A DNA stretch of 64,000 bases from Bedellia somnulentella (lineage: Eukaryota; Arthropoda; Insecta; Lepidoptera; Bedelliidae). Both the position numbers and the translations under genes were made by a program. Location of the stretch: the NCBI GenBank assembly GCA_963576735.1, contig OY755173.1, forward strand, positions 7,286,873 through 7,350,872, in the 5' to 3' direction. Numbering within the stretch: position 1 is the stretch's first letter; every line of letters begins with the position of its first letter. A model generated the notes under the pieces. The model searched no databases and was not told where the DNA came from. It was given only the letters and a program-made list of their open reading frames with translations. Positions 35,944 to 48,483 of the stretch are shown piece by piece.

Positions 35944-37785
35944 ATAAAATTATAATTCTGTCTATAAATAAAGTGAATAATGAATATTCGACATATTTAC
36001 TGTCATAATTAGATACAAATGTTATCATGACATGTCGAATACAAAGAATAGAATACTTGACAATTTACTAAAAAATAAGAGTTGTTTCCAAGTTATAGTT
36101 GATGATGATATGATGATGATGGATACCTAAATCAGTATAAAATATCACACAACAGATTGTTATAGTTTTTACTCTCTCTGCTTATCCAATGATTGTGAAA
36201 TAATAATTCATTTTGCATTTTTCAGGTAAGTCTTTTTCTTAAAACAAATGGAATGTGGTAAGTATTTCTAACAGAAACTTCCTTTTCCCTTTCCATGGTC
36301 TTTTATTTTAATATCGTAACAATGGCACTATTTAACTCTCTCTGAGAATCGTTAAAGATAACAATGGTGAACTAGGAATTGTTCTGTCGAAATCGCTCGG
36401 TTAGTAGTTTCAAAACACTCTGTCCGAAACTAAGTCGAATGCTGGTCAAATTATCCCAAAGTTTACGTCGACTACGATAAGCTACATACCTTGAAATTAA
36501 TGGGTCATTAAACAGACCCAGAAGCCGTAATTTTGCTCATTGAAATTACCTAGTGTAATATACCTCGACGTCATATTGAATTAATTTTTACCACAAAAAC
36601 GTGGTTTTACTCAAAGATGAGACTACTTTTGTTTCAAAAAAGTAACTAGCCCGGTACAGAGCTCATATCCTTCAAAAATAAAGTACTAAACTGGGTTTTA
36701 ACTTTTTCATCCAACGACGGCTTAAAAAGTCACCATTCACCGCTGTAACTCTCTGTTGTACAAAACGCCTTGTTTCCCAAAACTCATTTAGCGCGCAAAA
36801 ACAAAGTAAATTAAGTCTAATAATAAATGTTTCATTCGCTTGACAAAGTCTTTACTCGCAAGAATCATATCGTTAATCCTTTAAATGGATTCCAAAGGAA
36901 AGAAGCAATTTCATTTGTGAGAACCTGCTTCTTCTTATAATCCGTCCGAGGTAATAACATTTCATATTCTTAATAGAATCACTCTGCGTCGTCCGGAAAG
37001 TTTATAGTCTCATTTTCATTGAGAACGTTTAGTAGGAATAAACTTGTAGAATATTTGATGTACGACCCGAGAAGAATAGGGCTCAATCTCTGGACCCTTT
37101 CAACAATAATCAGCATGCCGCCGCCGTCGCCCGCCCGCCACCGTTACTCACAACACAGTTTTGTTCTGCCTAATTTTATGTGAATTTATGGTTCTTTAAA
37201 TTTCCTACCTGTTTGTTGTTTGATTCAACATATCATTGTTTCTTATTTGAATTTATCTAAGTGTGGTTTTTGTCGACAAATGAACTGAATTCGCAAAGGA
37301 AATACTTAGTTTATTGTATGCTTTATTAACCATTAAAAACTTTGTTGAAGCATCGTTTCATAGTGTAATTTTTTGATATTATAGAATTGTACAATTTCCT
37401 GAGGATAATGATTTTGTGCATTTATACATAGACAGCTTCAGAGATCTAGGGTTTAATATTTTTACTTACAGACATACCAATTGGGTTAGGTTATTCTACA
37501 GTTACTGAACCAAAAGTAAGCAAATGATTCAGTAATCATTTTTTTCTATAATTTATGATAATTAACTTCTTCGAAAGGCAATTGATGTCGTTTGTTTTGG
37601 CCAATAATACATAGAAGTCTTTGATGGCTAGAATCCCGGTCGAGGCCGTATGAGACTAGGGTTAAATAATCCCTTACAGGGTAGTCTCAAGTGGAGTGAT
37701 ATGATGATGATATCTGATAATATTTCAGAAAACATTAATACATGTTTAATATAGCAAATGATACTATTTTTAGAATTCAGTTACC
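35944..37785. other. No gene recognised
   Basis: It contains GATGATGATATGATGATGATGG-type tracts (about 36100-36122), a CCGCCGCCGTCGCCCGCCCG patch near 37121-37142, and a stretch at about 37620-37710 ending in (GAT)n that looks like a SINE or LINE end but matches nothing else here. Confidence 0.35.
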
Positions 37786-37794
37786 TGTGATATA

Positions 37795-37932
37795 TGCATT
37801 CAAAAGCTTGTATGAAAAGATTGATGGATGTAAACGAAGCTAGAGAAATTTGCCAGGATCGAACGAAGAGGCGATCAATACTCTCTGCCTACCCTAATTG
37901 GAAATAATGGCGTAAGTATATGTATGTATGTA
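37795..37932 (+). mobile_element. 138-bp RTE-like LINE tail with 9-bp TSD
   Basis: It matches the LINE from about 42400: TGTATGAAAAGATTGATGG, GTAAACGAAGCTAGAG, TTTGCCAGGATCG, then CTGCCTACCCTAATTGG, ATGGCGTAAGTATATG and a (TATG)n tail. TGTGATATA flanks it at 37786-37794 and 37933-37941. Confidence 0.85.
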
Positions 37933-37941
37933 TGTGATATA

Positions 37942-38754
37942 CTAAACAGATAGAAACTGAATACTCAAAGTACTGCCCACATTTAACAAACAATAAAAAG
38001 ATTAACATGATGGAATATCATACGCTGAAATCACATTAATTCTCGTTCCATTTATAATATTAATCACTAAGTTAGCAAGATCAAATAGGCCTATGATGTA
38101 CAAATGAAATTAATAGAATAAATCATCTAAGATATTCATTACTAGAATGTAGTCCTCCGAGAAAACGTCACTTAGTAATAGGAGCGAATCCTTTATACAG
38201 CCTTGGAACTTAAATAAGGTGAAATAGACACAAATTCATTAAAGTTTTTAAAAAACAACTCATTATTTAAATACGCTTAAAATAAACTTATTCCTTATAA
38301 CTTTTAAAATAAAGTTGTAATTTAATTACACTAGTTAAGTGTCCTTTAAGCTGGTCTCTAGATTTAATTAAATATTATTTCTCCCTCATCAATACTTTCT
38401 TTAATCACCTCACACGAGTATAACCTTTTGGAAAAGATAAAGTAGCAATATTGGAAGCTGACACTTTTTTGCTCTTATAAAGTTATAAGATATAGGAAAA
38501 TTGTTGTCACAAAAACCATTTTATTAATAATGGTTCATAGATTATTATTACTACTCGTTAAGATTAAACAACTAAATAGATTCTAGACTTAATATATAGA
38601 TGAAACGATAAAAAATGCGTGTACCGTCATTATTTTGTTTGTATGTTAATGTTAATTGCATAGATGTACTAATAATAAACCTTTAATAATAAAAAAACAT
38701 AATCTATGGTTAAATGAGAATGATTAATTCATTAGTCATGTTTCAAAGTTGAGT
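37942..38754. other. No gene recognised
   Basis: Strongly AT-rich. No frame above 60 codons and no repeat recognised. Confidence 0.35.
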
Positions 38755-38897
38755 AGAATAAATAATATAAAAATAAAGGATGGTTAGTGATAAGTCTCCT
38801 GCCATCGCCAAACAGGACTTCAAAGACCCGAAGCCCTGTAGGGCCTTATGTGAAACACGTTAGAAGAAATATGCTAGTGATATTTTAAACCGACACT
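38755..38897 (-). repeat. Old SINE-A 5' part
   Basis: The minus strand starts AGTGTCGGTTTAAAATATCACTAG and continues through a diverged middle to GGCGATGGCAGGAGAC, then AACCATCCTTTATTTTTAT. The 3' tail is missing. Confidence 0.5.
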
Positions 38898-40502
38898 CCA
38901 CAAATATATAAAAGCTTTTTCATATAATTGAGTCTTCAAACTTTGCCATAAATACCAAAGAAAAACATCAACATAGTACGAGTATGTGTAATTTGAACTA
39001 ATTAAAATGGTACGTTTACGTATAATTACGATATTGTAATTAACCTGCAAAAAAATATATAAGATTATTAATGAAGGAGGCATGATAATTACAAATGAAC
39101 CATAAACGAATTACACTTATTTGTCATTTCGAAAACTGTTTTTAGCAAAAAGATGATCTTATAGCATATTTTTGATATTTTCAAAAGTTTTATCTTACGC
39201 ATCATGTTTACATGAGACAAAAGCTTGTCTCTTATATTTCAATGCAAAAAATACTTCTTTCCGTATTTCCTCGCCTAGACTCATCTAACGCAGATGAGTT
39301 CTTGCTGTGTGAGAGTAGCCATTGTTTTGTGTCTGAAAGTTGGAAACATTTGTAAGGAAGAACGTGACAAACAACTGTGCATCATCATAGACATCATTCA
39401 AATGAAAATATCAAGCACAATATAAAACATGCATGTTTCTACGAAGGGTGTATTTTATTGGCATACTAGTGATCCGTCCCTGCTTCACACGGATGGTGTA
39501 ACATATTTTTTTACTGCTTACCTCCTACGATATTTAGCATGATGATGCGTACCTTATGTCCTTTTCTTGGTTCTAACAATGTTCAGCCAGATTGTGTAAC
39601 TAACACCACTTTCTTTTGTATGTATAGAGATATATAGGTAATGTTGTTTTTCTCGCTTAAATGAATACGGACTCTTAAGTTGGTACTGCGTTAGTACGGC
39701 TACTTAACATTATAGTTATAAAACCCCTATTGTAAAAAAAATAAAACAAATACATATCCAGATCATGTTAATAATTAAGCCTAGGTAGATAAGTTTTATG
39801 TGCCCATACAATTAATAAAAGATAGAAGTATCGTAAAGTATATAAACATAAAAGCTATCACATGAAAACACTCATGCAAAACGCATAGTTTCGAAATAAA
39901 AATCAGCTCCCTGTACTCACAACTCCCCGTCTAGCGCAACATGTGGCATAAGCTATTAAAACTACTTCAGTTTAATTAAAAACACGTTACTACGTTCACC
40001 GATACACAGAAAATAGTTTTTGGTATTAATTACGTTGTGGGAAGGTTGATTTTGAAATTTTGTGGAGGTTTAACTAAGTTTCAGAGAACGTGCTGTTTGC
40101 TTCGAAAGCCTTCGGAGTTTCGGATTGTTACATACCCTTATTCTTGTTTGGAGTTGGCTTCCAAACATCACAATAACTTCTATGTAAAGAGATCTTAATA
40201 AGTATTTGTTTGTTTCTAGGTTGTTTATATAAGCTCAGTGATTATAGATACGTGTTCTTCTTCAGAATTATCTCTGGTTTTCTTTCATTTGAATTGAAAA
40301 TTGAAATCTACATAGATTATAACTTTGTTGACAGGTTTAGTTATAATAAAAAAAATATTGTTTAAAAATTTATTGCGAGATTAGCTTTTTAATCAAGAAA
40401 TAGATTGAAGTAAATCTTAGTATTATTTTATTGTATTGGATAAAATTTAAATAATGGAGTATAATTCTATAAATTTCGTGTATTTATTTAACATAAAAAC
40501 CA
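38898..40502. other. No gene recognised
   Basis: A 69-codon minus frame (38874-39083) begins in the SINE and has no family resemblance. Confidence 0.35.
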
Positions 40503-40832
40503 AGATAGGTCGGTGGTTAGACCATGCGCTTATCATGTTGAGGAGTGTAGCTTTTTGTACATCAATGTAGTTTTTTTAAATTCATGTGTGTGGTCAATTT
40601 ATGTCGGTTGTTAACGATAAGAGAAAACATCGTGAATAAACTCTCTTGACTAAGTTGTAATTTGACAGTGTATCCGAAAAAATTGCGATAGGCTTGCCCC
40701 CTATCACGTAAATACACTGTCCAAGCAAAACGCTGGTAGTCTGAACACCAGGTGATAATTTCACGTGATGCTTAGAAGTATTAATACCTCTACCTTCCCC
40801 TTTGGGATTATATAGCGTGAACGTTTGAGTTG
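40503..40832 (+). repeat. SINE-B copy, decayed head
   Basis: The head has GGTCGGTGGTTAGAC; the B box is lost. The body keeps GTTGTTAACGATAAG, GACAGTGTA and its complement TACACTGTC (9 bp of the inverted repeat), GAACACCAGGTGA and GAAGTATTAATACCTCT. It ends CTACCTTCCCCTTTGGG, then TATAGCGTGAACGTTTG. Confidence 0.7.
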
Positions 40833-41040
40833 AATAAAATAATTTAAAATTATATAATGTTAAACTTTTAGAACAAACAAACATATAATACCCTTACTTA
40901 ATTAACTAAACTTACTTACATAACTATACTCACCACGTTCATCTCAAAAACGGGTAGTCAGCACTTCATAATCAAATATTCTTTAATCACATAATATGTC
41001 TAATTTTTTTTTAATTTTTTTATACTTTTTTTATACTGAA

Positions 41041-41256
41041 ATGCTGAGGGCTGGTAAAGGGGTGGTGGCTTCCTGGTTGTACTTCCTTTTCCAAAAATGC
41101 TGGTCGAGTGGCAAAGTGCCACAAGACTGGTGCAAAGCGGTAATTGTGCCTTTATATAAAGGAAAGGGGTCACACCAGGAGGCTAGAAACTACCGTGGAA
41201 TTAGCCTACTCAGCATTGTCGGTAAATTGTATGCAAAGGTTTTGATTGATGAATGA
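41041..41256 (+). pseudogene. LINE reverse transcriptase, N-terminal piece
   Basis: It covers the fingers region: PQDWCKAVIVPLYKGKG and NYRGISLLSIVGKLYAKVL. The frame starts at the truncation point, so no natural start exists, and ends at a stop after VLIDE. The following domain continues in another frame from about 41249, so a small deletion at 41246-41256 has broken the coding sequence. Confidence 0.8.
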
Positions 41257-42508
41257 AACGGATGATAAAATTTGGGATGTGCAAGCAGGATTTAGAAAGG
41301 GAATGGGATGTATGGACCAAATCTTCTCTTTAAGGAGCATCACCGAAAAGTTCTTAGCTAAGAACCGAAAGGTGTATTGCTCCTTCATTGATTTAGAGAA
41401 GGCGTATGATAGGGTGGTAAGAAAGTGTTTATGGGAGGTGTTATCCAAGTTCGGTTTGGGGAGTCGACTTATACGTGCACTTGTATCACTCTATGAGGAT
41501 TCCAGTGCATGTGTGAGAGTAAACGGGGAAAATACTGACTGGTTCGGGATCTCTCGGGGTGTCCGACAGGGTTGTGTAGCTTCCCCGTGGCTCTTCAATT
41601 TGTTCATGGATGACTGTTTAACAGAGTTGCGTGAAAGTGATTATGGATTGAGAATGGGTGGATTCATCATTAAATGCCTCTTATATGCCGACGATCAAGT
41701 GCTACTTGCATCATCGGTGGAAGAGCTGCAAGAGATGATGAATATTGCATGTGCGTCTTTTGAAAAAAAGGGAATGAGGGTGAATGTGGATAAAACAAAA
41801 ACTATGGTTTTTGAAAGAGAGGTGAATATGACCGAATGCGTGATTGAGATTAATGGTAAGAACGTGGAACAAGTGAAAGAGTTTGTGTATTTGGGAAGTT
41901 TGTTTACTAGGGATGGAAAGTGTGATGAAGATATCGAGAGAAGAGTGAAAAAGGGTAATGCGGTAAATGGAGCACTGGATAGTCTAATGTCTAGTCAGTC
42001 GGTGTCTGAAAAGGCCCGAATGGCTGTGCATGATGCTGTCCTCGTTCCTACGCTTATGTATGGCAGTGAATGTTGGGTGTGGCAGAAGAAGCATGAAAGT
42101 AGAGTGAATGCAGTAGAAATGAGATCCCTCAGAAAAGTGTGTAATGTAAGGTTATGTGATCGTGTGAGGAATGATGTGATTCGTGAAAGGTGTGGTGTAA
42201 AAGATGATATTGTAAGAAAGATAGAAAAAGGAATGTTGAGATGGTTTGGGCACATAGAGAGGATGGATGACAGTAAATTGGTGAAAGAGATATATAGAGC
42301 CAATGTGGAAGGTAATGTTAGTAGAGGACGACCTCGGAGGACACATTTGGATCAAATAGAAAATGTGCTCAAAAAGGCAGGTGTCCGCAGTATGAAGAAT
42401 AAAAGAGCATGTATGAAAAGATTGATGGATGTAAACGAAGCCAGAGAGGTTTGCCAGGATCGTACAAAGTGGCGATCGATAGTCTCTGCCTACCCCAATG
42501 GGAACTAA
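41249..42508 (+). pseudogene. LINE reverse transcriptase, palm to C-terminus
   Basis: An open frame of about 419 codons. It has palm motif A SFIDLEKAYDRV, motif B GVRQGCVASPWLFNLFMD, catalytic LLYADDQVLLASS, then FVYLGSLFTRDGKCDEDI and a thumb region. The C-terminus has RWFGHIERMDDSKLVKEIY and GRPRRTHLDQI, typical of RTE-like and related LINEs, and ends at a natural stop at 42506-42508. Polymerase aspartates are intact. The protein copies element RNA into DNA at the target site. It cannot act alone here because the N-terminal part is missing and the frame is broken near 41250. Confidence 0.85.
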
Positions 42509-42536
42509 CGGCGTGAGAATATGTATGTATGTATGT

Positions 42537-44565
42537 ACATAATATGTAAATAGTATGGTATGCGCAATAGATACTTTAATGAAGTACAGTGTTGAAAATT
42601 TAATAATAAATTAAGATAAAATAAAAATCGGTTGTATTTTTAAACTTGAGACCAAATATATTCTACATATATACTTCACTCCATATACATACTGACTACA
42701 TATATTTGTAGCTTGCAAAACTAAATCATTTTTTTAGCACATTGAAAACGTATTCACGCATATTTACAAAAAAAAACTTATCAAGTAACAGAACAACAAT
42801 GAGTTTAAGTTTAAAATCCTCTTTTTAGTAATCGCTTTTTCGTTCTTGGAAAATAACAAAATAAGCAGCAAAAACCCGTGTCACATGAAACGTCGTGTTG
42901 GGATAATAAAAAGTCAGAATTTTCATGACGACACCTTTTCGACAGAGAAAATAAATAAGCTTACCGTACAACAAGCTATAAAATTAAAAGTTTACCGTTT
43001 ATCGTAAGCTCTTAAATAAAAATTTAAGAAAAAACAAAAATTGACGTAAATTTTTATTGACCGAAATATAATAAACACAATTAAGTGGATATTTTTGCTA
43101 ATACTAATAATTGCTAAGAAAATAAAAAATGCATATTCACTAATTTTAAACCAATTGTAAAATATTTCTAATGTATCGGTAATTAAAACATTAAATATCA
43201 ATACCAACAAGATTCTGGTGAACAAGAATAAATTATGTAATATTCATGTTTTTCTTTTTGTTCTTTGAGATATTTAAGATATTATATCACTTTTAGGTGA
43301 TATCATTGCTGCATTACAAACATTTCGTTGGTTTTAGAATACTAAGTATACTAAATAATACAAGTTTGAGTGAACATTTGGTGTTTATAGCCACAAAATT
43401 AAAGCAGATATTTTAGCGTTATCTAGCTAGTATAACGCTGTCTTCCTGTTTGCAAGCTTAGACCTCCGAGGTTTCAGCAAGGACACATTGTAGCAGTTAT
43501 TGCCTCAATTAATCATAAACTTTGCGTAAGTGAAATTTCTAGCACGAATAACATCGGTGCACGAATTCACGAAAGCATGAAATTGGATCGCTAAACCATA
43601 AAGGGTCTATTAACTAGGACAAAAACTTCCAAACTGCTGACATCGTTTTTCTGACCTTTTAATATCAAAGCAACCGAAACATTGAATAGTGTTTCTGAAA
43701 TGTTTTGTTGCGTTCTTATTTCATGGAAGTAACAACAACTTTAACTTTTAAAAGTATTCGATCATGCATGAAAGTTAGAATAAACAAGTCCCAAAGATTG
43801 CAGTTTTAAACAATGACTTATCTCCTTCAGAGTATAGGGTAGCGCTATAAATCGTGAATGCCAAGTTGCAAAGTTACCGAGCACAGGAACTGCTGTGACA
43901 GAATGTGGGCATGGAATTATGATGGTAGTTTTAAAGAGTTAGATGCATTAATTTGCAGGGCACACTGTGCGTCGTAACAAGTGTTGCAATGACTACGCGC
44001 CGCCCGCTCCGCTGAAGCAGCCGACTACGACACAGCGTAGACACTGTTTTATAAGCATTTTGCTTACATAATAACGAACTTAACATTACTTTTTAATATC
44101 TAGTAAATCAATGTTTTAATTATACACAATGTAAGAGTATTTATGAATTGGCAGGTGTCTTTGTAAAAAACTGATTGTCAGATAGAGTAGTAAGTCGTAA
44201 AGTCAATTTATTTAGTCAAAAGCCTTGATTAATAGCCTACCATTGCTTTTTCTCTCATTTATATGATAATAGGCCGGCAGCCACCCCGTCGAATACAATT
44301 ATTATGTGTAAATGAACTGTAGCTCGCATTGCAATGACTTTACTAAAAGTTGCCGTCGCATCCCAATTGATTAAAGTTTTTCAATATCCAACAGTATTTT
44401 CAGGTGTAAACGTTTGTTGAAATACTTTTTTTTAAGATAAATTTTGACTTTTTAGTCAAGGAATTAAAAATATATTTATTTACCGTCAAACGATATTTAG
44501 CTCCTTAGTCAGAGCAATCTATGAAACGACTATTTAAACTGATTATTAATGAATGTGCTGAGTAC
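42537..44565. other. No gene recognised
   Basis: AT-rich with a GC-rich spot near 43995-44040. A 77-codon minus frame (42992-43225) is hydrophobic and AT-coded, without motif. Confidence 0.35.
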
Positions 44566-44722
44566 TCATAGTGTCAGCTTAGAATAGCATGACCCCATTT
44601 CTTTCTACTTATGGCGTAGATGGCAACCGAGGCTATGCAGGTTTTTAAGTTCTTGTTGAGTGAAGTAGCATGTGACTCACCACCGTTGATACTTAATTTT
44701 TACCAACAAAGAATCAAGACAG
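44566..44722 (+). repeat. Old SINE-A 5' part
   Basis: ATAGTGTCAGCTTAGAATAGC and CCCCATTTCTTTC are followed by a diverged middle that still shows TTTTTAAG, GACTCACCACC and TTTTTACCAACAAAG. It abuts the SINE-B copy that follows on the other strand. The 71-codon frame at 44620-44835 spans the two repeats. Confidence 0.5.
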
Positions 44723-44930
44723 AAACGTTTACGCCATATCTTCCAGAAGTACATCTTCGCCATGTGAGATTCCTCACGATGTTTTCCCCCTCCGTTAAAA
44801 ACGGTGATGTATTAAACATACATATCACGTTATGAAAGACACTTAGGTATAGGTCCGACTCGGGATTTGAACCTTTGCCTCTCTGCATGACAAGCGAGTG
44901 TTCTACCCACTGAGCTATGACGATTATCAA
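44723..44930 (-). repeat. SINE-B copy with intact tRNA-like head
   Basis: On the minus strand an A box TAGCTCAGTGGG (44906-44917) and a B box GGTTCAAATCCC (44862-44873) are well kept. The short body has AAAACATCGTGAGGAATC. It ends in a 3' end close to GGCGTAAACGTTTC. The long inverted-repeat part of the body, present at 680 and 11252, is missing. This is the best-preserved promoter head in the window. Confidence 0.75.
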
Positions 44931-45763
44931 ATAATGTGTATTTTTGCCCTTCTCAATAGAACATGGTATGGAACACGACTCGCACTTGAACAATTTTATT
45001 TTAGTAAATCAGGTAATTCAAAACTTTACATACATACAATAACATTTAAAAGATGACTTAATTATAAATTTTACAATTAATACCATATGAAGAATTTCAC
45101 AAAAATATGTAAAATTTCAGCATAAAAATATTCTACTGTGTACTAGGCTTTCATACTTTCAGTGGAGGTAGAATAAAGTGGTTCATACTTCAACTTGGTC
45201 GCGGCTCGGTGCGCAGCTCTGTCAGCTATTTAATTCCCTTTTGTTTAATACAATCTACCAAACACACCGCTCGAGTTACGTTATGGTGACACTTGGATTT
45301 GCCTAATATAATATAATGCTTGGAAACAAAATATGAGTTCAGCATTGTAAATAGCGACAAAATATTCTTACTACTAGCGTTTTTATGATTTGCTTGCGTT
45401 ATAATATACATGTTGTGAAAAATCTATAAAAGTCTAAGATAAAGAAGCTTTGAAATATTATCATCAATATTAATAAAACAATTGAAAGAACAGGCTTTAA
45501 ACTATATCTCCTACTGATCATATTAAATATTTCTGATCCTTTAGTACCTCTCACAACATTCGCGGGGAAATGTAGATTGGTAGAGTTCTGATCCTAGAAG
45601 ACAATATGCATCCATCACCTAAAAAAAAATTTAATATCATAAGTTTTAGAATATATTTATGAAAATCTGGTATTAAAAACAATGAGTTTAGTGATCGCAA
45701 TTGTAATTTAAATATTTTTGTTCATGAGAACCTCATGTGGGGACTATTACTAACTAAGTACGT
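44931..45763. other. No gene recognised
   Basis: A 61-codon minus frame (45226-45411) has no motif. Confidence 0.35.
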
Positions 45764-45824
45764 ACGACGGGGGCGTATACCCGAGGTCGCGGGTTCGATT
45801 CCCGCCTGTGTCGTGTTTTTTTTT
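45764..45824 (+). repeat. tRNA-like fragment followed by T9
   Basis: ACGACG (45764-45769) can pair with TGTCGT (45809-45814). Between them lie a GGG/CCC mini-arm and a perfect T-arm GCGGGTTCGATTCCCGC (45789-45805, containing a canonical B box). Nine T follow at 45816-45824, a possible RNA polymerase III stop. There is no normal D-arm. It is most likely a remnant of a tRNA-derived repeat; a small transcribed RNA is a less likely reading. Confidence 0.45.
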
Positions 45825-48334
45825 CTTTATTTATTCGCAATTGTAATTCCTTAGATATACAATAAATCATTTTTTTACCTGCACCACAAGTGAATAGCCT
45901 ACTTCAGGCACCAGCTTTTTACACTACTTTTGTTTATATATGTTATGTTTTATTATGTTAACGGTAAAGATATTTTTTTTGTAAGTTTCATAGGACCGTT
46001 TATGAAAAATACATATAGTTTTTCATGAGTTATAAGTTAAGTCATTATGGCCATTTATTATTTACAAATTCCTACTCTTACTTTCGAATGCTCAAACCAT
46101 ACATTATAGAGAATAAAAAAAACAAGAAATCATAAATAAGAGTAACATACTATTAAACTAAAAATTGATGTTTGATGATTGAATTTTCAGGTTTTTGTTA
46201 TTCTAATAGGGCTACTATCTCGATTTAATAAAAAAATACAAGATTTGTGTCGCATAATGTATTTTATACCATAATAAAGACGTGCGTAACATAAAGTCTG
46301 AACATTTTAGGTCCAATAGAAAAAGTTACATGCCAAATATAATAAATTGGTTTGTGAAATGAGGCTATTATTCGAATGCTGTGTGAGTGCTCCATGGAGG
46401 AAGTAGCGAGTGAATCGAAATGGAGAATGTTCGGTGGGCTCGCGTCCATCACTATCGAACTTTCCGTAACAAAGCGTCAAAGAAAAGGTAAAAACATTTT
46501 CAAATATCGTGAACGAACAATGGCCAACTTTATCTGAAATGTTGCTGGAACTGTTACGAAAAAATATGACGTTTGAAAAATTACACGCATTCAGAAATCA
46601 TGCGGGTTTCTTTGTGAAAGTTTCCAAGCTAACGAAGAAGTTTTAGTTGTTCTTATAACGTTTAACCGTTTACATGTATTGTCCCACCCGTATTCTATAC
46701 CCGTTTTGTTTGTCTTATTCCCTACCTATAAACAAGTGGAGGATTAACGTACACTCGCTGTGATTTCGAATTAACTGAGGCGAGAAATAAAATGTTTTCG
46801 AAAATTGGCAGCGCTGAAAGTGACGATAAATCAGTGAGTCCATAACACAGGTGAACGAGTATAGTGCGAGCAAAAACGGTAAGCTTCGACGAAGTGAAGT
46901 ACAAAATTCCATTTTGAGTTTGCGAGAGGAAATGAAGCAATTAATTCGGCAGATGGCGTCGCCGTGCGCCTATTAATCATCGACTAATCGTAACTGCAGT
47001 CTTCGATTAATCCGGGCGGTTGTCGCTCCACAGCGGGGGACGTGTGATTCTGTGATGAGATGATGCCATACCACTGCCGTTAGCCGACACCCGAGCAATT
47101 AATTACCAGCTTTTAATATCAGTATTTTTCACACTGTTTAAATTCCGGTTCTAACGGTTTTGCAGAATAAACAATGCCAAAAAAAATCTTAAAGCAGCAA
47201 ATAACATGCTTCTTTATTTTAGATTAACAGGTTTGATAATGAATTTATCAGAATCATATTTTGCTAATAATTATTTAGGTATTTTAAGTATATTTCTTAT
47301 TTCAAAAATATATAGCTAAGATCGCCATGAAAAATCATTTTGGAGTAAATTGCAAGTTACAACTTTTAAAGCAAAATTTATTAGATAAAACTCACCCCCT
47401 TTAAGGCTTTTAAGCGATAAACAATAGTTGACAGTCGATCAATCAAAGAATCGAAACAGTGCCGCGACTCGCCTTACTTAACGAATTAGCACCGATATCA
47501 TCTATTGTCGCCTCTTGAGCCTTTTCTTGATCACGATAATAAATTTCTGTTCTCAAATTTAATAACAGAACTGTGGGAGCAATTAAAATGGGATTACAAG
47601 AAGAAGCTACCGCGCTTTTAAGAGTTGAAGCGTCTTGTTGGTATCTGCACGATAACTTTATGAGTTGGGATTTGCAATCAAAACGGTTTATAGAAACGAC
47701 TTGCGTTAATGACGGCTTTCGATATATAGATAATAAAACAAATTAACTTTCGAAAACGATATAAATTGCAGATAATTGTTAATCCCCAAATTCTGGTTAC
47801 ACCCTTCAGAGGTTTTGGTTATGTTTTTATATATTTGATAAAAATATATGTAAAAATAGAATTAACAATTTATTGAGTAAATTACAACTGAGAATCTAAC
47901 TCTTTGAGTAGTTATTTTATAAAGTCAATCTTAAATCAAGGCACTTGCTGTGCGTTGGTTTGTAAAGAAGAGGGTGGTAATGAAACTCATGTGGATAAAG
48001 TAAAAAGATTTTTATACCACTAGATGCAGTATGTACAACAAATTGGTTGGATTTTATTGTTGCAGAATAACGTTTAAGTGTTCTTACTACTTTGAAATAA
48101 TTTGTGATTTAACGGTATACAATTATGAAATCAAAACTATAAATAGATACAAAAAATTGACACACACAGCATTAGACTCCAATAAGTTTACAGATTCACC
48201 TGGATTCCTAAATAATTTGTAAAAAATCATTATCATATCCAATCACTTAATATCTACTTAGCTATAACTTTAATTACTTTTACAAATGATTTTATCATTA
48301 TACTTATGTTTTTGATTCCCATTGCTATAAATGA
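45825..48334. other. Gene-free DNA with GC-rich patch
   Basis: About 46925-47050 is GC-richer and holds ATTAATC, GACTAATCG and GATTAATCC, resembling homeodomain sites. Short minus frames around 46715-46940 overlap in two phases and have no motif. Confidence 0.35.
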
Positions 48335-48404
48335 GGGACGCAAGGCCAATTTGTGAAGACCATACAAAGTAGTGATCAATACTATGCATACCTAAATGAG
48401 AATC
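48335..48404 (+). repeat. Decayed RTE-like LINE 3' scrap
   Basis: It contains ACCATACAAAGTAGTGATC and CTATGCATACC, like the LINE segment at 42460-42495. No tail. Confidence 0.35.
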
Positions 48405-48483
48405 GCCACGGTGGTCTGTGCTTGTTTCAAAGCCCAGACTCAAGCTACCTGCATTAAAATGAACCCTTTTATGAAAATATATA

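Larger units (their letters stand above)
41035..42536 (+). mobile_element. 5'-truncated RTE-like LINE, 1.5 kb
   Basis: A non-LTR element starting inside the reverse transcriptase domain, with the complete 3' end: stop codon, CTGCCTACCCCAATGGG, ACGGCGTGAG and a (TATG)n tail at about 42522-42536. The endonuclease and upstream part are missing, as in abortive target-primed reverse transcription. No target duplication could be fixed. At least four shorter copies of its 3' end lie nearby. The clade is tentative: microsatellite tail and short 3' UTR suggest the RTE superclade, but I cannot exclude another. Confidence 0.85.
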
